From SKVR01 sp964491395 (lineage in GTDB: Bacteria > Bacteroidota > Bacteroidia > Bacteroidales > UBA7960): a stretch of DNA of 9,848 bases. Shown in pieces: positions 6,033-9,848 of the stretch. The notes beneath the pieces are model-generated. The model saw nothing but the letters and a program-made list of their open reading frames with translations. It had not been told where the DNA came from and ran no database searches. Every line of letters starts with the position of its first letter. The first letter of the stretch is position 1. The DNA lies in NCBI GenBank assembly GCA_964491395.1, contig CAZBGI010000104.1:1-9848 (forward strand). The letters run 5' to 3'. Both the position numbers and the translations under genes were made by a program.

Positions 6033-7292
6033 ATGAGCAGAAAACTTGTTTCAGCATCTTTTTATTCTTTTCTGCGTCAACATGTCGCAGAAATACTGGC
6101 TGTTTTTTTGTTGATCTGTTCCTCCCATCTTACGGCCCAGGATCGTGCAGAACTGGAAAGAAACAAGAGACAGATAGAACAGGAAATTACACTTCTCAAC
6201 CAGCTATTGAAAGAAACCCAATCTACTGCTGAAACGAGCCTGAGCCAGCTGGTTATTCTCAATAACCGCATTGAAACCCGGCAAAATCTTATTTCCAATA
6301 TCAACAATGAAATTGACTTTATCAGTCGGCGAATAGCTGAAACCATCAGCGAAAAAGAGCAACTGGAAAAGGAATTGGAGGAGTTAAAGGAGTCTTATGC
6401 CCGTATGATTTATTATGCCCAACGCAATCGCAATTCTTACCAGCGAATGATGTTTCTTTTTTCCAGCAGGGATTTTAATCAGGCATATCTCCGGTTAAGG
6501 TATCTTCAGCAACTTACCCGACACCGGCAGGTGCAGGCAGAAAAGATTGTGGAAACAGCGGCCCGGTTGGAGGAAAACATCATTGAGCTGGAAGCCCGGC
6601 GAGCTGAGCAGCAAGTGCTGCTTGACGAGCAAAAGGAAGAGGTAAATCAGCTGACACAGGAAAGAGCAACACAATCAAAGAATGTAGAGCAACTGAAACA
6701 AAAAGAAAAAGAGTTGCTCCAGCAACTGCGCGAACAAGAGCAAGCTGCACGTCAGTTACAGCAAGCCATAGAAAGGGTGATTGCCGAGGAAAGGCGAAAG
6801 GCCGAAGAAGCTGCCAGGGCAGCCGGAAAACCTGCAACAGAGGCATTCAGTCTTACGCCCGAAGAACAGCTTATCTCCAGCAACTTTGCCGGCAACAAGG
6901 GCAAATTACCCTGGCCACTGGAAAGAGGTATCATTACAGGTTCTTTTGGCGAGCAACCCCATCCGGTTTTGCCGGGAATAAAAATTGTGAACAATGGGAT
7001 AGATATTTCCACTACACGCGGAAGCCATGCCAGGGCCATCTTTGAAGGTACGGTGGCCCGTGTATTTTCGATAGCAGGCGGCTATGCTGTTATTATCAGA
7101 CACGGAGAATACCTTACCGTGTACTCTCATTTGTCTGAAGTTTTTGTCACCAACGGGGAGAAGGTAGAAGTACGTCAGGAAATAGGTATGGTGGCCACCG
7201 ATGCCAGAGAAGCCAAAACATATGTTAATCTGCAGGTGTGGCATGGCAACGATAAACTCAATCCTGCGCAGTGGATTACAAGTAACCGGTAA
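6033..7292 (+). CDS. EnvC-like murein hydrolase activator (coiled coil plus degenerate LytM/M23 domain)
   Basis: This is a periplasmic protein of 419 residues from the ATG. A signal peptide ends near LTAQ (about residue 35), then a long charged coiled coil runs from about 36 to 262, and a C-terminal LytM (peptidase M23) domain from about 287 to 412. The M23 zinc site is incomplete: the usual HxGxD is NNGID (His replaced by Asn, about residue 320; Asp kept), the YxH of the core is kept as YSH, and the final HLHFE box is replaced by VNLQV. Two of three zinc ligands are therefore missing, as in E. coli EnvC, which does not cut peptidoglycan but activates amidases during cell separation under FtsEX control. 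The same role is inferred here. An in-frame GTG at 6024 would add three residues; ATG is preferred. It follows DUF4292 after 13 bases. No amidase, ftsE or ftsX gene is in the window. Confidence 0.9.
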   Translation: MSRKLVSASFYSFLRQHVAEILAVFLLICSSHLTAQDRAELERNKRQIEQEITLLNQLLKETQSTAETSLSQLVILNNRIETRQNLISNINNEIDFISRRIAETISEKEQLEKELEELKESYARMIYYAQRNRNSYQRMMFLFSSRDFNQAYLRLRYLQQLTRHRQVQAEKIVETAARLEENIIELEARRAEQQVLLDEQKEEVNQLTQERATQSKNVEQLKQKEKELLQQLREQEQAARQLQQAIERVIAEERRKAEEAARAAGKPATEAFSLTPEEQLISSNFAGNKGKLPWPLERGIITGSFGEQPHPVLPGIKIVNNGIDISTTRGSHARAIFEGTVARVFSIAGGYAVIIRHGEYLTVYSHLSEVFVTNGEKVEVRQEIGMVATDAREAKTYVNLQVWHGNDKLNPAQWITSNR

Positions 7293-7329
7293 AAATATTG
7301 TCACCGTGTATTTTCTGCTATTATTTTCA

Positions 7330-7337
7330 TAATTTTG
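7330..7337 (+). promoter_or_regulatory. Candidate -7 element for tatA
   Basis: TAATTTTG, followed by CC, is an exact TAnnTTTG match 26 bases before the tatA ATG. It predicts transcription from about 7344 and a leader near 20 bases. No convincing -33 TTG is found at 17-23 bases upstream. tatA may be read both from here and from the upstream operon. Confidence 0.45.
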
Positions 7338-7363
7338 CCGTTACATACTTAAACAAGAAAATC

Positions 7364-7555
7364 ATGAACACCGCTTTTATATTGGCCATGATTGGGCCCA
7401 CCGAAATTATCATTATTGCTATCATTGTATTGTTACTTTTTGGGGGAAGAAAAATCCCTGAGCTCATGCGCGGATTAGGAAAAGGGATGAAAGAATTTAA
7501 AGATGCCCAAAAGAATGACAGCGATAACAAAGCAGAATCCAACCAGGAGAAATAG
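7364..7555 (+). CDS. tatA: Sec-independent protein translocase subunit TatA
   Basis: TatA multimers form the membrane-permeating part of the twin-arginine translocase, which exports folded proteins selected by TatC. At 63 residues it is short but within the family range. It shows the whole TatA plan: a single membrane helix (about 14-26), the hinge FGGRKIPEL (26-34; the family pattern is FG-x-[KR]-[KR]-[IL]-P), an amphipathic helix LMRGLGKGMKEFKDA (34-48) and a short polar tail. The start is the ATG at 7364; the frame also extends back to a TTG at 7298, but that extension overlaps the promoter-like element and is not needed. Glu14 occupies the polar position at the start of the membrane helix, which is Gln in E. 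coli TatA and Glu in E. coli TatB. tatB and tatC are not in the window. Confidence 0.95.
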   Translation: MNTAFILAMIGPTEIIIIAIIVLLLFGGRKIPELMRGLGKGMKEFKDAQKNDSDNKAESNQEK

Positions 7556-7589
7556 TAGAATTTGAGAAGATAAATCCTGTCCCGTATTC

Positions 7590-7617
7590 TTTGGATACCC
7601 TTCCTGAATTATTTTTG
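7590..7617 (+). promoter_or_regulatory. Candidate promoter inside the tatA-mltD gap
   Basis: TTTG (7590-7593), 16 bases, then TATTTTTG (7610-7617) followed by CC. The second part is an exact TAnnTTTG match, and the spacing is one base below the usual range. Transcription would start near 7624, ahead of the 53-codon ORF and well before mltD. Confidence 0.45.
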
Positions 7618-7654
7618 CCTTATACCTTCCAGCCTGGATAGTTTTTGCGTGGCT

Positions 7655-7816
7655 ATGGAAGAGATTTCACTTGGTTATTTTTTTCTCTACCGACCTTTTC
7701 ACGGCGTAGCTTTCCTCAGAAAATTCAGCGTAATACGTATTGTTTCATTTGATGATAATTCGTTGTTTTGTCATGATGCAGGTTTGTCTCTCAGGAAATA
7801 TGATGAGTACGAATAA
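7655..7816 (+). CDS. Possible small protein, 53 aa, unknown function
   Basis: An ATG at 7655 opens 53 codons ending in TAA at 7814-7816, and the same frame is open back to 7574 (about 80 codons in all). The product begins MEEISLGYFFLYRPF, has a basic and aromatic middle (FLRKFSVIRIVSF) and ends in an acidic tail (RKYDEYE). I recognise no family, no signal peptide and no clear membrane helix. In favour: the ATG lies 38 bases downstream of a strong -7 match, a normal Bacteroidota distance, in an otherwise unexplained gap. Against: an open frame this short arises easily by chance, codon choice is not distinctive, and no ribosome binding site can be judged in this phylum. It could also be the leader of mltD or a decayed gene. 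Confidence 0.3.
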   Translation: MEEISLGYFFLYRPFHGVAFLRKFSVIRIVSFDDNSLFCHDAGLSLRKYDEYE

Positions 7817-7885
7817 CAAGGGCAACAAGCCTGGAACTTTTTCGTTCTATGGCTGATGGCCATGGAAAACAAGCGTTAAAATTTG

Positions 7886-7915
7886 TTGTTTGCAAAACCT
7901 GGTTCCTTCAATTTG
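7886..7915 (+). promoter_or_regulatory. Candidate promoter of the lytic transglycosylase gene
   Basis: TTG at 7886-7888 is followed after 19 bases by TCAATTTG (7908-7915), one mismatch from TAnnTTTG, and then CG. Alternative -33 TTTG copies lie at 7882 and 7889. The predicted transcript starts near 7922, about 45 bases before the ATG at 7969. Confidence 0.45.
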
Positions 7916-7968
7916 CGTAGAATCCATAAGGCTTAAAAATATTTTATCAACTCCACATCCTTTCAGTT

Positions 7969-9660
7969 ATGTACAAAAGAATTTTCATTCTGACTTTAAT
8001 TTTCTCTCTTCTGCATTGTGCCACCCTGTGGGCTTTGACGGAAAAACCTGCTGACAGTGCTTCCGTTGAAAAAACGGATACCATGCAAGTATACAGCATT
8101 GCACAGGATGATCCTATTGTGTCCATGCTCGACAGTCTTGCGTTACTGACAGTTTTCCGCAATTTAGAAAAAAGGAAAGAGGATATTGACAATCAGAGTA
8201 CTTTCCCTGTAGGATTTGTCCCCGAATACAGTGACTCAGTGTACAACGAAAGATTTAAAGAGCTGAATGCTTATTCTACCATTGAGTTTGTTTACAATCC
8301 TTATGTGAAAACCTTTATCAATTTATACGCAAATCGCCGGCGCGAACTCACCGAGAGGGTGATGGGGCTGGGACAGTTGTATTATCCGCTCTTTGAAGAG
8401 CAGCTAGACAAATACAACCTTCCGCTCGAACTCAAATACCTGGCGGTTATTGAATCAGCGTTGAATCCGGTAGCCCGCTCAAGAGTGGGAGCAACAGGTC
8501 TGTGGCAGTTTATGTACGGGACCGGCAAAATGTATGGACTAGAGGTCAATAGTATGATTGATGACCGCAGCGATATTTACAAATCAACCATTGCGGCCTG
8601 CGAACATTTTGTGGATTTGTACAATATCTATAAAGACTGGAACCTCGTGCTTTCAGCCTACAATGCAGGTCCAGGAAATGTGAACCGAGCCATTCGCCGT
8701 GCCGGGGGAGTGAAAGATTTCTGGGCTATCAGGCATTATTTGCCCCTGGAAACCCGAAATTATGTGCCTGCTTTTATGGCCGTTACCTATGTGATGGAAT
8801 ATGCCCATGAACATAACCTTTACCCCAATCCCCCCATTTATTCTCATTTAGATGTGGATACACTTCAGGTTTCTCAGCAACTTAGCCTGCGCACAGTGAG
8901 CGAGTTTCTTGAGATTCCCCTGGATCATCTCAGGTACCTTAATCCTACTTTCCGCCAAAATATCATCCCTTATAACGAACGTAATCCTTACTACCTGAGA
9001 CTGCCCCGTGATTATACAGGACTTTTCATTGCCAATGAAGATACCATTTATAACCACCGCACACCTGAGCAAATTCGCCAGGAAGAGCTGGCAGCGCAAA
9101 TGGCTGAAACAACCACGCACGTGGTGCGTTCCGGTGAAGTGCTGGGTTCTATTGCCCGCAGGTATGGTACATCGGTAAGAGAAATTCAGCGACTGAACAA
9201 TATTCGGGGAACCCTCATCAAACCCGGTCAGCGCCTTATTGTACGTGCCCCTGCACGGCCTGCCACGCAACTGGCGGCCAACACCAATACCCACGTGGTG
9301 AAAAGAGGAGAAACGCTGGGCGTGATTGCTTCCCGCTATCGCATTACCATTTCGGATATTAAGCATTGGAACAACCTTTCGGGAACCACTATTCACCCCG
9401 GTCAAAACCTCGTGGTACGACAGCCGGAAGGAATGGAACGCGCCGAGGTTGCTGAATCCAATTCGCAGGATAATGATTCGGAACAGGAAGCAGGATACTT
9501 CTTTTATACAGTTCAGCAGGGTGATACCTTGTATGATATTGCTGAAAAATATGAACACATCAGCATAGAAGAACTCAAAGAAATCAATAATTTGACCGCG
9601 GATGCCAGCCTAAGCCCCGGACAGAAAATTAAAATTACTGTAGAAAGTCAGGAAAACTGA
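7969..9660 (+). CDS. mltD: MltD-type lytic murein transglycosylase with three LysM domains
   Basis: This 563-residue envelope enzyme should cleave the MurNAc-GlcNAc bond of peptidoglycan, forming 1,6-anhydro-MurNAc ends. A signal peptide (MYKRIFILTLIFSLLHCATL) probably ends after Ala22; the LLHC stretch is a poor lipobox because of His at -1. The SLT domain spans about 145-255: ELKYLAVIESALNP contains the catalytic Glu162, GATGLWQFM (174-182) is the substrate-groove motif, and LSAYNAGPGNV (228-238) is the third signature. Three LysM domains that bind glycan follow, at about 383-425 (VVRSGEVL), 441-483 (VVKRGETL) and 512-556 (TVQQGDTL). Residues about 293-346 look like an additional, degraded LysM. 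It is longer than E. coli MltD (452 residues) through the extra C-terminal repeats. The gene has its own candidate promoter and ends at a probable terminator. Confidence 0.95.
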   Translation: MYKRIFILTLIFSLLHCATLWALTEKPADSASVEKTDTMQVYSIAQDDPIVSMLDSLALLTVFRNLEKRKEDIDNQSTFPVGFVPEYSDSVYNERFKELNAYSTIEFVYNPYVKTFINLYANRRRELTERVMGLGQLYYPLFEEQLDKYNLPLELKYLAVIESALNPVARSRVGATGLWQFMYGTGKMYGLEVNSMIDDRSDIYKSTIAACEHFVDLYNIYKDWNLVLSAYNAGPGNVNRAIRRAGGVKDFWAIRHYLPLETRNYVPAFMAVTYVMEYAHEHNLYPNPPIYSHLDVDTLQVSQQLSLRTVSEFLEIPLDHLRYLNPTFRQNIIPYNERNPYYLRLPRDYTGLFIANEDTIYNHRTPEQIRQEELAAQMAETTTHVVRSGEVLGSIARRYGTSVREIQRLNNIRGTLIKPGQRLIVRAPARPATQLAANTNTHVVKRGETLGVIASRYRITISDIKHWNNLSGTTIHPGQNLVVRQPEGMERAEVAESNSQDNDSEQEAGYFFYTVQQGDTLYDIAEKYEHISIEELKEINNLTADASLSPGQKIKITVESQEN

Positions 9661-9697
9661 TCGGTTAAATGTTCAGGTTTTTCAGCAGGTCCAGCAT

Positions 9698-9735
9698 AAC
9701 AGAAGGTTCATAGAATATTGACCTTCTGTTTTTGT
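9698..9735 (+). terminator. Intrinsic terminator after mltD
   Basis: AACAGAAGGT (9698-9707) and ACCTTCTGTT (9721-9730) form a perfect 10-bp stem around a 13-base loop, followed directly by TTTGTTTG. It begins 37 bases after the mltD stop. The stem is AT-rich with a fairly large loop, so termination strength is uncertain, but position and shape fit. Confidence 0.7.
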
Positions 9736-9848
9736 TTGTAATCTATTTTTTTCATTAATGGATGATGGCTCCGGGGGTTATCTCATTCCCAAAGGTTTCC
9801 TCCTGGTACCCACATCATGGAAGAAAAAAAAGACTATTTTTGAGGGTT
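9736..9848. other. Right-edge non-coding sequence
   Basis: I see no gene start here that continues to the window edge. The only late ATG (9817) stops after eight codons (MEEKKDYF). The next gene presumably begins beyond the window or reads in from the other strand. Confidence 0.5.

Larger units (their letters stand above)
7556..7968. other. 413-base gap between tatA and the lytic transglycosylase gene
   Basis: This gap is far longer than others in the window. It holds a promoter-like pair (7590-7617), a 53-codon ORF placed about 40 bases after it (7655-7816), a trivial 18-codon ORF from 7800, and a second promoter-like pair (7886-7915) before mltD. I see no intrinsic terminator after tatA: the only compact stem noted, ATGGC-TGATG-GCCAT near 7850, is short and lacks a T-run. 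No RNA gene or riboswitch was recognised. Confidence 0.6.

Noticed and set aside
7298..7363. TTG-initiated extension of TatA
   Set aside because: It would overlap the -7 element at 7330-7337 and add 22 residues absent from the TatA family plan; the ATG at 7364 gives a normal N-terminus.
7800..7856. 18-codon ORF overlapping the end of the 53-codon ORF
   Set aside because: Too short, with a Asn/Lys/Gly-rich peptide and no supporting signals.
8848..9558. A 236-codon minus-strand open frame opposite mltD
   Set aside because: It lies wholly antisense to a gene with clear SLT and LysM domains. Its product is low in recognisable structure and is best explained as a codon-usage shadow.
9817..9843. 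ATG near the right edge as the start of the next gene
   Set aside because: The frame closes with TGA after eight codons (MEEKKDYF), so it does not run off the window.

Overview
The window looks like ordinary chromosomal DNA of a member of the Bacteroidota, probably from the Bacteroidales/Marinilabiliales side. Evidence for this: TAnnTTTG-type -7 promoter elements, mostly followed by C, lie ahead of several genes; purine-rich ribosome binding sites are largely absent; and the gene content is typical of the phylum (a DUF4292 lipoprotein, an EnvC-type protein and a short TatA close together). No transposase, phage gene, CRISPR array or clear sign of recent transfer was seen.

Layout. At the left edge a tRNA-Asn(GTT) is read leftwards. 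Its presumed promoter lies back to back with a rightward -7 element, and both sit in a perfect 12-bp inverted repeat. All protein genes then point rightwards: a secreted or membrane-anchored class C beta-lactamase-fold serine hydrolase, dUTPase (dut), a sugar-phosphate nucleotidylyltransferase with a left-handed beta-helix tail, a TPR-rich lipoprotein, a DUF4292 (LolB-like) lipoprotein, an EnvC-type coiled-coil protein with a degenerate LytM domain, a 63-residue TatA, then a 413-base gap, and an MltD-type lytic transglycosylase with three LysM domains. A hairpin followed by T-rich sequence closes the last gene. The final ~110 bases hold no recognisable gene.

How the genes fit together. Apart from dut (nucleotide pool) and the tRNA, nearly everything concerns the cell envelope: a nucleotide-sugar precursor enzyme, two lipoproteins, a probable regulator of a peptidoglycan amidase, a Tat translocase subunit and a peptidoglycan-cleaving enzyme. 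The gaps from dut to tatA are 112, 97, 63, 13 and 71 bases, which suits one or a few overlapping transcription units. The TPR lipoprotein, DUF4292 protein and EnvC-like protein look like the core of a functional module.

Less ordinary points: the 413-base gap before mltD contains a 53-codon open frame placed at normal distance from a good promoter match, and it may be an unannotated small protein. Short upstream ORFs overlap the starts of dut, the nucleotidyltransferase gene and the TPR gene. A set of mutually exclusive hairpins lies just after the nucleotidyltransferase gene. No wholly new system is evident; these are leads, not demonstrations.
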